Assembly: GCA_963816435.1 (NCBI GenBank)
Contig: CAWFKS010000018.1
Location: forward strand, 1-64,000
From: CAWFKS01 sp963816435
Lineage (GTDB): Bacteria; Pseudomonadota; Alphaproteobacteria; Rhizobiales; Rhizobiaceae
Reading direction: 5' to 3'
DNA: 64,000 nt
Shown: piece by piece, positions 9,934-20,248 of the stretch
Layout of the letters: each line of letters opens with the position of its first letter
How positions within the stretch are numbered: position 1 is the stretch's first letter
The notes under the pieces: generated by a model
What the model saw: the letters and a program-made list of their open reading frames with translations, nothing else
Told to the model about the DNA's origin: nothing
Database searches by the model: none
Position numbers and translations under genes: made by a program

Positions 9934-9961
9934 CGGGCCTCCTCCGGGACCTCGAAATTAT

Positions 9962-9973
9962 TTAACATGATAA
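9962..9973. promoter_or_regulatory. Putative MarR operator, site 3, in a divergent promoter
   Basis: TTAACATGATAA lies between the decarboxylase homologue (minus) and the TRAP genes (plus). It is 3 bases upstream of the TTGACA promoter element at 9977-9982, so a bound repressor could block both directions. Confidence 0.62.
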
Positions 9974-9976
9974 ACA

Positions 9977-10006
9977 TTGACACTTCCCGTGGCCAGCCCC
10001 TACGGT
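9977..10006 (+). promoter_or_regulatory. Promoter for the TRAP permease genes
   Basis: TTGACA at 9977-9982 is a perfect -35 element. With an 18-base spacer the -10 would be TACGGT at 10001-10006, a weak match. The gene start is at 10084. Confidence 0.5.
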
Positions 10007-10083
10007 CGCCACGATCCGCGACCAGCGCACGGACTTGCAGCCCCGTGCGAAGCGATTTCGGCGCGGTGGCCCGGGAGGAGCCG

Positions 10084-10560
10084 ATGAGCCTGGTGACGCG
10101 TGCGGTCGACCTGATCGCGGGCTTTTTGCTGGCCCTGATCGCCCTCACGACATTCGGAGAGGCGACGCTGCGCTACCTCTTCGCCGTCCAGATCCCCGAC
10201 GCCTACACGCTCGCCGGCTACGCCCAGGTGATCGCCATCTTCTGGGGTATCTGCAGCGCGACCTATGCCGGCCGTCACATCACCGTCGATCTCCTCTGGG
10301 AGGTCGCGGGACGCACGGGGCGCAGGGCCCTCGACGTGCTCGCGGCGCTCGTCAGCGCCGTCTTTCTCGGCGCGCTGACATGGATGCTGTTCGCCAAGGT
10401 GCGGCGCGCCCACGACAGTTTCGAGATCACCAGCGTCCTGCACTGGCCGATCTGGCCGTTCATCGCGATTGCCGCCATCGGCATCGCAGCGGCGTTCCTG
10501 CTCGCGCTGCTCAGGGCATACGAACTGACGCGCCAGGGCGCGGGTGAAGCCGATGAGTGA
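10084..10560 (+). CDS. TRAP transporter small permease subunit (DctQ type)
   Basis: A 158-residue membrane protein with four predicted hydrophobic helices, as expected for the Q subunit of a tripartite ATP-independent periplasmic transporter. The segment FWGICSATYAGRHITVDLL is typical of the family. The start at 10084 follows GGGAGGAGCCG. Its stop overlaps the start of the large permease. The third component, the periplasmic binding protein, is encoded on the opposite strand at 13265-14278. Confidence 0.85.
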   Translation: MSLVTRAVDLIAGFLLALIALTTFGEATLRYLFAVQIPDAYTLAGYAQVIAIFWGICSATYAGRHITVDLLWEVAGRTGRRALDVLAALVSAVFLGALTWMLFAKVRRAHDSFEITSVLHWPIWPFIAIAAIGIAAAFLLALLRAYELTRQGAGEADE

Positions 10561-11854
10561 TACCGTCATCGCCGTCGGCGGCTTCGTCGGCCTGTTCGTG
10601 CTCATCGCGCTGAGGGTTCCGATCGGCTTTGCGATGGGCATCGCCGGGGTGGTCGGCTTCGCCGCGACTTCGGGGTGGAAGCCCGGCCTCAACCTGCTGA
10701 TGAATTCGCCCTTGCGAACAGCCTCGGACTACACGCTCAGCGTCATCCCGATGTTCATCCTCATGGGCGTCTTTGCCAGCGCATCGGGAATGAGCCGCGA
10801 ACTCTTTCGCGCCAACCGCGCATGGTTCGGGCACCGGCGCGGCGGCACGGCCATCTCGACCATTCTCGCCTGTGGCGGCTTCGCCGCCATCAACGGGTCC
10901 TCGGTGGCGACAGCGGCAACCATGACCACCGTCGCCCTGCCGGAGATGCGCCGCGCCGGCATGCACCCCGGACTTGCCAGCGGGACCATCGCCGCAGGCG
11001 GCACGCTCGGCATCATGATCCCGCCGTCGGTCACGATGCTCCTCTACGGCATCCTGACCGAACAGGACATCGCGAAGCTGTTCATGGCCGGCGTCATCCC
11101 GGGCCTGCTCGGCATACTGTTCTACGTGATCGCGGTCCGCCTGATCGCCCATTTCCGCCCCGAATACCTGCCCGTCGGCGAACGCAGCACGCGCGCGGAG
11201 CGCTGGGCATCGCTGCGCGACATATGGGCAACGCTGGTGCTGTTCGCCTTCATCATCGGCTCGATCTATGGCGGCTTCGTCACCGTCACCGAGGCGGCCG
11301 GCCTCGGGGCGACAGGCGCGTTCGTGATCGGCGTCCTGCGCGGCAGGCTCAATCTCAAGCTGATCATGGAATGCCTTACCGAGGCATTGCGCACGACCGC
11401 CTCAATCTTCGTCATCGCCATCGGCGCCTATCTGTTCGGCTATTTCCTCACCGTGACGCAGACGACGCAGGCGCTCACGGAGACGCTGGTTTCGCTGCCG
11501 ATCGGCCCCTACGGGACGCTCGCGCTCATTCTGGTCGGCTACATCCTCCTCGGCGCGGTGATGGACGAACTGGCCATCATCCTGCTGACGGTCCCGATCA
11601 TCTTTCCGGTGATCGTTTCGCTCGGGTTCGATCCCATCTGGTTCGGCGTGATCATCGTCATGACCGTCACGCTCGGCCTGATCACGCCACCGGTCGGCAT
11701 GAACGTGTTCGTCATCAACTCGATCGCCCGGGACGTGCCGCTGACGACGATCTTCAAGGGCGTTGCGCCGTTCATTGTGGCGGACGTGTTCCGGCTCGTG
11801 ATCCTGTGCGCGGTGCCGTGGCTGTCGCTGGCGATCCCCAACACGATGCACTAG
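10553..11854 (+). CDS. TRAP transporter large permease subunit (DctM type)
   Basis: A 433-residue integral membrane protein with about 12 hydrophobic segments. It drives sodium- or proton-coupled uptake of a carboxylate with the Q and P subunits. Family hallmarks are GTIAAGGTLGIMIPPSV and the repeat-related GLITPPVGMNVFVIN. The ATG at 10553 overlaps the stop of the Q subunit; a GTG three codons earlier is an alternative. No hairpin with a clear T-run follows the gene. The next gene is convergent, 81 bases away. Confidence 0.88.
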   Translation: MSDTVIAVGGFVGLFVLIALRVPIGFAMGIAGVVGFAATSGWKPGLNLLMNSPLRTASDYTLSVIPMFILMGVFASASGMSRELFRANRAWFGHRRGGTAISTILACGGFAAINGSSVATAATMTTVALPEMRRAGMHPGLASGTIAAGGTLGIMIPPSVTMLLYGILTEQDIAKLFMAGVIPGLLGILFYVIAVRLIAHFRPEYLPVGERSTRAERWASLRDIWATLVLFAFIIGSIYGGFVTVTEAAGLGATGAFVIGVLRGRLNLKLIMECLTEALRTTASIFVIAIGAYLFGYFLTVTQTTQALTETLVSLPIGPYGTLALILVGYILLGAVMDELAIILLTVPIIFPVIVSLGFDPIWFGVIIVMTVTLGLITPPVGMNVFVINSIARDVPLTTIFKGVAPFIVADVFRLVILCAVPWLSLAIPNTMH

Positions 11855-11935
11855 CGACGGGCGCGGCCTCTTGAAGGAACGGGACGAGACGTCTCCCGCT
11901 GAAGGCGCTGATCGCCTCCCGCAGGAGGGTGCGGC

Positions 11936-12730
11936 TCAGCTGTCCCGGTCCCCTGCCCCGCGACGTGCGGCGGCGAAGTCCGGGGCCCTGCGTTCGGAAA
12001 AGGCACGCAGCCCTTCGCGGCTTTCCGGCGAGGCGGCAAGGCGGATCGCACTCTCGAGCGCGGATTGCAGCGCGGCCGACATGCCGGCGCATCCCTCCTT
12101 GAGGGATTGCTTGACGATGCGGGCCGCCTCGCGCGGACCGCCCGCAAGCGCACGGGCTACCTCGGCCGCCGGATCCTCGGCCGATCCTTCCGTCAACCTG
12201 TTGACGAAATTCCATCGATGCGCCGTCTCGGCGTCGATCTCGGTCCCGCTCAGCATCATTTCCAATGCCCGGGCATAGCCCATGCGGCGAGGAATCCAGA
12301 CGGTTCCACCGAGCGCCGGGAACACGCCGAGCCTGATCTCGGGAAGACAGAACCGCGCGCCGGGACCGGCGAACACGAGATCGCACGCGGAGGCGAGTTC
12401 CATGCCTCCGCCGAACGCGATCCCGTCTACCGCCGCGATGGTGGGAACAGGAAGATCCGCAAGCAGCTGAAGTGCACTTGCCTCGCAGCGCAGCAGACGC
12501 TGCGGAGTGCCTTCGTCTTGCTGCAGCGCGACGAGCTCGCGAATGTCGGAACCCGCGCAGAACGTGCCGCCACGCGTGCCGGCAACCACGACCGCGCCGA
12601 CTTCTTCCGGCAGCGCGGAGAGCGTGTCAGCCAGCGATTGGCCCATGGGCGACGTGATGGCGTTGGAACGGCCGTTCTCCAGTCTCAGGAAGAGAACACC
12701 CGCCTCGATGGTCGATTGGATCTCGCCCAT
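11936..12730 (-). CDS. Enoyl-CoA hydratase/isomerase family protein
   Basis: A 264-residue crotonase-fold protein. The oxyanion-hole segments are GTFCAGSDIREL and VDGIAFGGGMELASACD. The second acidic position is kept in FCLPEIRLGVFPALGG. It hydrates or isomerises an unsaturated acyl-CoA. The start MGEIQSTIEAG at 12730 lies four bases past the stop of the SnoaL-like gene, so the two are co-transcribed on the minus strand. The pair is wedged between the two halves of the TRAP system, which suggests one uptake-and-catabolism unit. The exact substrate is unknown. Confidence 0.82.
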   Translation of the reverse strand: MGEIQSTIEAGVLFLRLENGRSNAITSPMGQSLADTLSALPEEVGAVVVAGTRGGTFCAGSDIRELVALQQDEGTPQRLLRCEASALQLLADLPVPTIAAVDGIAFGGGMELASACDLVFAGPGARFCLPEIRLGVFPALGGTVWIPRRMGYARALEMMLSGTEIDAETAHRWNFVNRLTEGSAEDPAAEVARALAGGPREAARIVKQSLKEGCAGMSAALQSALESAIRLAASPESREGLRAFSERRAPDFAAARRGAGDRDS

Positions 12731-12734
12731 CCGC

Positions 12735-13187
12735 TCAGGACGCCGGTACGGTCCCTTCCGGCGCCCACGGGCAATCCGCATCGCGCCAATAGTGGACGCG
12801 GCGTTCGCAGAACAGGAAGCCCGCGTCGGTGCGGCGGAAGTCGTCGGTCGAATAGCCGATCACGTCGAAAATCTTCTTTTGCTCCTGCGTGTACCACTTG
12901 GTGACCGTCCAGTAGGAGCGTGATCTGTAGCCCCACTCCGTCGGCGACAGGAGCAGATTGTCGATGTGATGCTGGCGGCCGCGGAAATCCGGATTGGCCA
13001 TGAGTTTCCGGAAATAGGCTTCGAAAGCCTCCCTGCCCTCGTAGACGTTCCCGGCGGTGTCCTCGAAAATCGCGTCGTCGGTAAAGACCGCGCCGAGGCG
13101 CTCGATGTCGGCAGTGTCCAGCGCCCAGACATATTCCGATATCAGCGCCTGGATTTCGAGGTGATCTGCCCAGTTCGTCGCCGTCAT
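12735..13187 (-). CDS. SnoaL-like (nuclear transport factor 2 fold) protein
   Basis: A protein of about 150 residues with the opening pattern EIQALISEYVWALDTADIERL followed by FTDDAIFE, read here as the SnoaL/ketosteroid-isomerase-like cone fold. Such proteins serve as small isomerases, cyclases or hydratases, or only bind ligands. The ATG at 13187 is assumed. A GTG nine bases upstream (13196) is better spaced from AGGAGA and may be the true start. It is followed by the hydratase and preceded by the TRAP binding-protein gene, all on the minus strand. Confidence 0.75.
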   Translation of the reverse strand: MTATNWADHLEIQALISEYVWALDTADIERLGAVFTDDAIFEDTAGNVYEGREAFEAYFRKLMANPDFRGRQHHIDNLLLSPTEWGYRSRSYWTVTKWYTQEQKKIFDVIGYSTDDFRRTDAGFLFCERRVHYWRDADCPWAPEGTVPAS

Positions 13188-13228
13188 CGCCAACACCCGT
13201 TCTCCTGTTGCGGTATCTTGGGAAGAAT

Positions 13229-13256
13229 GGCCGCCCGCGTGTTCGCGCGGGCGGCC
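13229..13256 (-). terminator. Hairpin after the TRAP binding-protein gene
   Basis: A perfect 11-base stem (GGCCGCCCGCG) with a six-base loop lies just past the stop of the binding-protein gene. The following ATTCTT is only weakly T-rich. It may be an attenuator or mRNA-stabilising hairpin that raises binding-protein expression over the downstream genes. Confidence 0.6.
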
Positions 13257-13264
13257 CGCGGCGC

Positions 13265-14278
13265 CTAGTAGTGGGCGTCGTTGTCGCGGAGCTTCTGCTC
13301 CAGGTCTTCGTAGACCGCCTTCGGGTCGATGTCGTAGCGTTCGCCCGCTGCGCTCAGGACCTGATCGACGAGCGGAGCGGCAGCTTCCTTCCACTGCGCG
13401 AACTCGTCGTCCGTCAGCTTGTAGACGGTGTGGCCGGGAAGCGTCTTCAGCTTCTCGTGCGCGGCGAGCTCGCTCTTGGCCCAGCCTTCGTTCACCTTCT
13501 CCGACCAGTCCGGCGTGCAATGGGAATCGATCACCGCCTTGTCGGCGTCGGAGAGGCCGTTGTAGAAGTCCTTGTTGATCACGTGGGCCTGGGCGGTGAT
13601 GTAGAACGGCGCGTCCATGTGGTACTTGAGCGCGCTGTCAGCCTTGATGACGAAGATGTCCCACGGCCAGGTGACACCGTCGACCACGCCGCGTTCGGCG
13701 AGCTCGCGAATCTCCGGCAATGCCGCCTGAACGGTATTGCCGCCCTGCGAGGTGACGAGAGCGGACGTCACCGGACCCGCCGGCCTGATGCGCAGGCCCT
13801 TCAGCTGCGAAGGCGTGCGGACCTCGGTCTTGACCGTGTGCAGCGTGCCCGGATTGTGCATGGTGACGAGGCAGAGCTTTACGTCCGGCATCTCCTTGTC
13901 GACGTAGGACGCATACCATTCGTGCAACGCCTTGGCGCCGGTCGTGCTGTTCTTGAAGGTGAAAGGCAGCTCCACCATGCTCCAGATCGGGAAGCGGCCG
14001 GCGGAGTAGCCGGGCGCCACCATCGCCATCTCGACGATGCCGTCGCGCGCCATGTCATAGTGGTCGGCAGCCTTGCCAAGTTGCTCGGCAGGGAACACCT
14101 TGACCTGGATGTCGCCCTTGGAATCGTCCTCCACCGATTTCGCCCAGGCCTGCAGGTCGGCCACGAGCGGATGCATCGGCGGTATCCACAGCGACATCTT
14201 CATTTCAACGGCGTGAGCGCTCACGGAGCCGGCAAGCATGGCACCGGCCGCCGCCAGCGAAAGCAGCAATTTCCTCAT
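13265..14278 (-). CDS. TRAP transporter periplasmic substrate-binding protein (DctP type)
   Basis: A 337-residue secreted protein with a signal peptide ending near SAHA (residue 23). It contains the P-subunit signature region DGIVEMAMVAPGYSAGRFP and the carboxylate-binding segment LKGLRIRPAGPVTSALV, whose arginine is the usual ligand contact. The start follows GGGAGGAATAATC. It is separated from the QM permease genes by the hydratase and SnoaL-like genes and lies on the opposite strand, with its own MarR-type palindrome about 50 bases upstream. Confidence 0.87.
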   Translation of the reverse strand: MRKLLLSLAAAGAMLAGSVSAHAVEMKMSLWIPPMHPLVADLQAWAKSVEDDSKGDIQVKVFPAEQLGKAADHYDMARDGIVEMAMVAPGYSAGRFPIWSMVELPFTFKNSTTGAKALHEWYASYVDKEMPDVKLCLVTMHNPGTLHTVKTEVRTPSQLKGLRIRPAGPVTSALVTSQGGNTVQAALPEIRELAERGVVDGVTWPWDIFVIKADSALKYHMDAPFYITAQAHVINKDFYNGLSDADKAVIDSHCTPDWSEKVNEGWAKSELAAHEKLKTLPGHTVYKLTDDEFAQWKEAAAPLVDQVLSAAGERYDIDPKAVYEDLEQKLRDNDAHY

Positions 14279-14322
14279 GATTATTCCTCCCTTTCGATCG
14301 GCCGCTGTCGCGCTCCAATCAG

Positions 14323-14334
14323 TTAACAAGTTAA
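14323..14334. promoter_or_regulatory. Putative MarR operator, site 4
   Basis: TTAACAAGTTAA is the best-conserved copy of the left-half palindrome. It lies 45 bases upstream of the TRAP binding-protein start at 14278. Confidence 0.66.
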
Positions 14335-14385
14335 TCTTTTCACGCCTTTCCTGTCCAGCCCGATTTGCAGGTTGGCCGCCAGAGT

Positions 14386-14852
14386 CTAGAGGACCGCGAA
14401 ATAGTCGAACACGGAGTGGTCAGCGTGGCGCTGCGCGCGTCCGACGATGACCGTTCTGGTCAGCCAGTCATGTGGACCGCGCGGCGCGTCGAAGGTCGGC
14501 GCAAGCCGCATGTAGTAGTCGTCCGGACCCACGGGCTCCAGCGCTTCCATCTTGCGCGCCGTCTCGGGTGGAGCGTGGCGGTAGCCGGAGTTTCGCATGT
14601 AGATCTGGGTGCCGTCGTCGGCCTCCAGCATGTAGTGCGCCGAAAAGGCCACGGTGTCGTCGGGGCGATAGAGAGCCCAGTCGCCGCCCGAGTTCGGAAT
14701 GACCCGGCCGTTCAGCCTCGGCCCTTCGATCTCGCCGCCGGCTGCGGCAACGAAGCCCCGGACGCCGCCCGACGGCAGCTCGCCGATCTTCTGGCGTATG
14801 CCGAGTTTCATGCGGATGCGAAACGCGAATTCAAGCTTCGGCGGCACGATGT

Positions 14853-14856
<4 letters not shown>
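14386..14856 (-). CDS. DUF3237 family protein
   Basis: A 156-residue protein of the DUF3237 family, with GGDWALYRPDDTVAFSAHY and the conserved IYMRNSGYRHAP stretch typical of these beta-barrel proteins. Members are common in aromatic and alicyclic catabolic clusters, but their role is not established. The start is a GTG at 14856 whose bases overlap the stop of the acyl-CoA ligase (GTGA), with GGAGGAGACC ahead. It is therefore translated together with the ligase. Confidence 0.78.
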
Positions 14857-16440
<1,584 letters not shown>

Positions 16441-16551
16441 CGTTTCCTCCCGCTCCCGATCGGTCCGGTCGCGCCAAGCCGGTGCACTGACACCGGCGCG
16501 CAATTCATTCCTCCCGGCGCGGGCGACGCAGAGCCCCCGGCAGCCAAACAG

Positions 16552-16563
16552 TAAACATGTTAA
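16552..16563. promoter_or_regulatory. Putative MarR operator, site 5
   Basis: TAAACATGTTAA lies about 110 bases upstream of the acyl-CoA ligase start at 16440, in the gap after the MarR gene. Confidence 0.58.
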
Positions 16564-16657
16564 ATAAAACCGGTCAATCGCCTGCCGCACGAAACCTTGC
16601 GGCGCCTGAAGCTGAAGGCGTGCTCCTCCGCCTCAGGCGGCGAAACGGGCGTTCAGG

Positions 16658-17230
16658 CTAGATCTTGACCTTGCGGGGCCGTCCACGCGCCTTGACCGGC
16701 GTCTGCGGAACCAGGTCGGCGGGCAGCCCCTGCGATCCCGGATTGTCGAACGTGAGCGCGGCCACCTTCTCGTCGAGTTCGACGAGCAGGCTCTGCAGCT
16801 GGCTCAGCTTCTCGGTTCCCAGCGCGTCGCGAATGCCGCGATAGACGGCACGGGCCTCGGGCGCCACGAGGTCGAAGAGTGCGGCGCCACGCTCGTTGAG
16901 CGACACCAGCATGCGCCGCAGATCCGAGGGATCGTTGCGGCGGCTGATATAGTCCCGCTGCTCGAGTTCCCTGCACGATGCGCGAGACGGACGGAAACAG
17001 GATCGCCGTCATGCGCGACAGTTCCGTCATCTCGACTTCCTCGAGCGATTCGATCGTCCAGATGACCCGCCACTGCGGTTCGGTCAGCCCGTATTTGTGC
17101 AGCACGCGAGCGGAAGCTGCCCATGACGCTTTCGCGAGCGCGCACGATCGACAGCGGCAGCGCTTCGACCACCTGCTCCCTGGTAAGATGCGGCTGACTG
17201 GATTGCTTCCTCCGCGCTTGCTGCCGTCAT
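16658..17230 (-). CDS. MarR family transcriptional regulator (three frameshifts)
   Basis: A winged-helix repressor of about 189 residues after repair. The core VLHKYGLTEPQWRVIWTI, the recognition region MTAILFPSVSRIVRELE and the wing SRRNDPSDLRRMLVSL are those of MarR proteins close to HpaR- and CouR-like regulators of aromatic catabolism. It ends with a basic tail, ARGRPRKVKI. Single extra bases near 17197, 17106 and 16972 break the frame. It is divergent from the feruloyl-CoA-synthetase-like gene, with one palindrome between them. This layout is typical of a repressor that senses a CoA thioester or the free acid, and it makes this protein the candidate for all six palindromes. Confidence 0.78.
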
Positions 17231-17320
17231 GCCATTTCCCGCCTTCAATGTCTCGTCAACAATCGTCTTCACGCAGAGCCCACCGAAAATCAAGTTGAGC
17301 GCGGGGCTCGCGGAGAATAA

Positions 17321-17332
17321 TAAATCTGTTAA
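17321..17332. promoter_or_regulatory. Putative MarR operator, site 6, between MarR and Fcs-like genes
   Basis: TAAATCTGTTAA lies between the divergent MarR (start 17230) and ligase (start 17377) genes, a position fit for autoregulation and control of the ligase. Confidence 0.62.
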
Positions 17333-17376
17333 TCAAAAAATGCGCGGCAGCGTCCGCACCACGGGAGGAATAGCGC

Positions 17377-19295
17377 ATGGACACCGGCGTCGTGTCGGCA
17401 CGCAGGGCCGATGGCCAGGGCAAACCGCCCTTTCGTCCGCTCGAGCTCGGCCCGCGCGGCGTTGTTTGCGAAAAGCGCCAGGACGGCGGGTTTCTTCTCC
17501 GCTCCGGCGAAGACGCTCGGACCTTACCCCGCATCGCTGACAAGCCGGATCGTGGATGGCGCCCGCGACTTCCCCGGACCGCGACTTCCTCGCCGAACGC
17601 AGGACGCCGGGTGCCGACTGGACCCGCATCACCTATGCCGGTTTCGAGCGCGCCATGCGCGTCCGTGGCCCAGGCGTTGCTGGACCGCGGGCTTTCGCAG
17701 AGCGGCCGGTCGGCGATCCTGTCGGGTGCCGAGCCTCGAGCACGCGCATCCTCGCCTATGCCGCGATGCATGTGGGCATCCCCTATGTCCCGATCAGCCC
17801 CGCCTATTCGCTGCTGTCGCCGGGACTACGCGCAAGCTCGCGCCACGTGCTGGACCTGCTCACGCCCGGCCTGATCTTCTGCGACGATCACGCCGCCTTC
17901 GCTCCGGCGATCTGGCAGCGGCTGGCGCGACGGCTGCCGAAGTGGTGGCGGCCAGATCCGCGCGACGCGGCGCCGACGCCGCTTCGCACGGCCTGCTTGC
18001 CACCGCGCCCATCGGAAGCGGTCGAGGCGGCCGCGCGCCGCGTCGGGCCCGATCACGGTGGCCAAGATGCTGTTCACCTCCGGCTCGACCGGGCTTGCCG
18101 AAGGGGGTGATCAACACGCAGCGCATGCTCTGCAGCGCGCAGCAGATGTTCGCGCAGGCATTTCCGTTGGTGGCCGCAAAGCCGCCGGTGCTGGTCGACT
18201 GGCTGCCCTGGCACCACACCTCCGGCGCCAACCAGGTGCTCGGCGATGATCGCCTATCTCGGCGGCACGCTCTACATCGACGCCGGCAAGCCGACGCCCG
18301 GGGGCATGGCAACAACGGTCGCGAACCTGAAGGACATCGTCCCGACGCGCCTACTTCACGGTTCCGAAGGGCTTGCGGAGCTGATACCGCACCTGCGGAG
18401 CCGACACGGACTTCGCCAGGCAATTCTTCCAGACGTGGATTTCGTCTTCTATTCCGGCGCCGCGCTGTCCGATCACGTGCTGGGGGCGTTCGACGAGCTG
18501 TCGCTCGCGGCGACCGGATACCGAACGCCGATCATGAGCGCCTACGGCGCGACCGAAACCGCGCCCTTCGCGCTTGTCGCCAACTGGCCGAGCGAAACGA
18601 CCGGGCTTGCCGGCGTTCCGCTGCCGGGCGTCGCGCTCAAACTGGTGCCGGTCGCAGGGCAAGCTCGAAGCGCGGCTGCAGCGGGCCCAACGTGACGCCG
18701 GGCTACTGGCGCCAGCCCGACTTCACACGCCAGGCATTCGACGAGGAGGGCTATGTCTCGTTCGGAGACGCCATGGCGTTCGCCGGCGACGATCCCGCCG
18801 ACGGCTTGCGCTTCGACGGCCGGCTTTCCGAGGATTTCAAGCTCTCCACCGGCACGTGGGTGGACGCGGGCGGCCTGCGCGCGGCGCTTCTCGGCTCGGG
18901 CGGTATCGATCTTCGAGGACGTCGTCATGTGCGGCGAGGGCCGTGACGAAGTCGGCGCGCTGGTCTTCCTGGCACTGGAGCCCTGCCGATCTCTGACGGC
19001 AAAGCCCCCTGCCCGATCTTGGCCGCCGCGGCAGCGCATCCGCTGGTGGCGGCCCACGTCCGCGACGTTCTGGAACGGCTGGCCGCGAACGCAACGGGTT
19101 CGTCCACCTTCGTGGCGCGGGCGGCACTGCAGGAGATTCCCACCATCGCCGGCCGCCGGGGAGATCACCGACAAGGGGTCGTTGAACGCCCCGGCCGTTC
19201 TCGCGCATCGCGCCGGCGAGGTGGCGAGCTTGTTCGCGGCAACCGCGGGCGGGCGCGTGGCGGTCGTATCGCCACGCGGCGGCACCGCCAGCTAG
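17377..19295 (+). CDS. Feruloyl-CoA synthetase-like ligase (many frameshifts)
   Basis: An adenylate-forming ligase of about 630 residues after repair. Motifs in order are VAKMLFTSGSTGLAEGVINT, VDWLPWHHTSGANQVLG, MSAYGATETAPFALV, FDGRLSEDFKLSTGTWVDAG and AGEITDKGSLN. The last two are characteristic of the feruloyl-CoA synthetase branch (Fcs), which activates hydroxycinnamates such as ferulate and p-coumarate. The start follows GGGAGGAATAGCGC. The coding frame steps 1-2-3-1 along the gene, always forward, as expected from repeated single-base insertions (first breaks near 17518, 17575, 17655 and 17745). It is followed by an enoyl-CoA hydratase, the usual fcs-ech order. Confidence 0.74.
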
Positions 19296-19319
19296 TCTGC
19301 CGAAACCAGGAGAGAAGAC

Positions 19320-20151
19320 ATGCAGCACTCGGACCTCGAGGTCTCCGTCGCCGGCAGCGTGGCGCGCGTCGCGATCGTCCGACCTCAGACCATGAACGCG
19401 CTGCGGCGCGAAACGCTCGAGCAGTTGCGGGCCGCGGTGGCAGAATTCGGTGAGATGTCGTCGATCCGCGCCATGGTGCTGACCGGCAAGGACCGGAGCT
19501 TTTCCTCCGGCGCCGACCTTTCCGACCCAATGATGGGTGGCGACCTGCCGCCACAGGAACGCGGAAAGAGCTGCGCCGAGGTGCTCGACAGCCTCATGCA
19601 CGCGCTGATCCGCGACATCCGGCGAGCCCCCTTCCCCGTGGTCGCCGCCGTCAACGGGGTCGCGGCGGGCGGCGGGGTCGGCCTCGCCCTGGCAGCCGAC
19701 ATGGTGGTCGCCGCGCGCTCGGCCAAGTTCGTCCTGACCTTTACCAGCAAGCTCGGCCTGGTGCCGGATCTCGGCACCTCCTGGCAGCTCGCGCATCATC
19801 TCGGCAGGGCAAGAGCGCTCGGCGTCGTGCTCACCGGCCAGCCGATCACCGCCGAGCAGGCGCCAGGAATGGGGATTGATCTGGTCGGTCGTCGAGGACG
19901 CCGCGCTCGAGGCGGAAGCCATGCAGCTTGCAGAGAGGCTGGCGAGCGGACCCGTTCAAGGCGAGGTCGCAGCGCGCCGGCTCATCGACCACGCCTTCAG
20001 CAACGATCTCGACGCCCAGCTCGACCTCGAGAGGGACACGCAGGCAAGCCTGGTGGGAGGCGCGGAGGTGCTGGAGGCAATGGAGGCGTTCGCCCGAAAG
20101 CGCCCGCCGAGGTTCGATACGATCGCGCGGCCGAAGGGCCGAGCGGACTAG
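19320..20151 (+). CDS. Enoyl-CoA hydratase/isomerase (one frameshift)
   Basis: A crotonase-family protein of about 276 residues after repair. It has the oxyanion-hole segments RSFSSGADLSDP and VNGVAAGGGVGLALAADM. VPDLGTSWQLAHHLG, in place of a standard GGTQRLPR stretch, recalls PaaG-like isomerases and hydroxycinnamoyl-CoA hydratases. One extra G near 19872 splits the frame. Removing it joins QAPGMG to LIWSVVEDAALEAEA. It lies 24 bases after the Fcs-like ligase with its own site (AGGAGAGAAGAC). By position it could be the hydratase/lyase partner of the ligase, but the sequence alone does not prove that. Confidence 0.8.
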
Positions 20152-20196
20152 TTACCGCCCGGGGCCGCGGCGGTGTGCACGGCGTGATCCCGCGAG

Positions 20197-20229
20197 GGGC
20201 GCCCGCGCCGCATCACGACGCGGGTGCCC
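20197..20229. terminator. Hairpin between convergent genes
   Basis: GGGCGCCCGCG and CGCGGGTGCCC can pair over 11 bases (one G-T wobble) around an 11-base loop, in the 97-base gap between the convergent hydratase and O-demethylase genes. No T-run is seen, so termination here would be rho-assisted or weak. Confidence 0.4.
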
Positions 20230-20248
20230 GGAAGCGCGGCTGCTCGCC

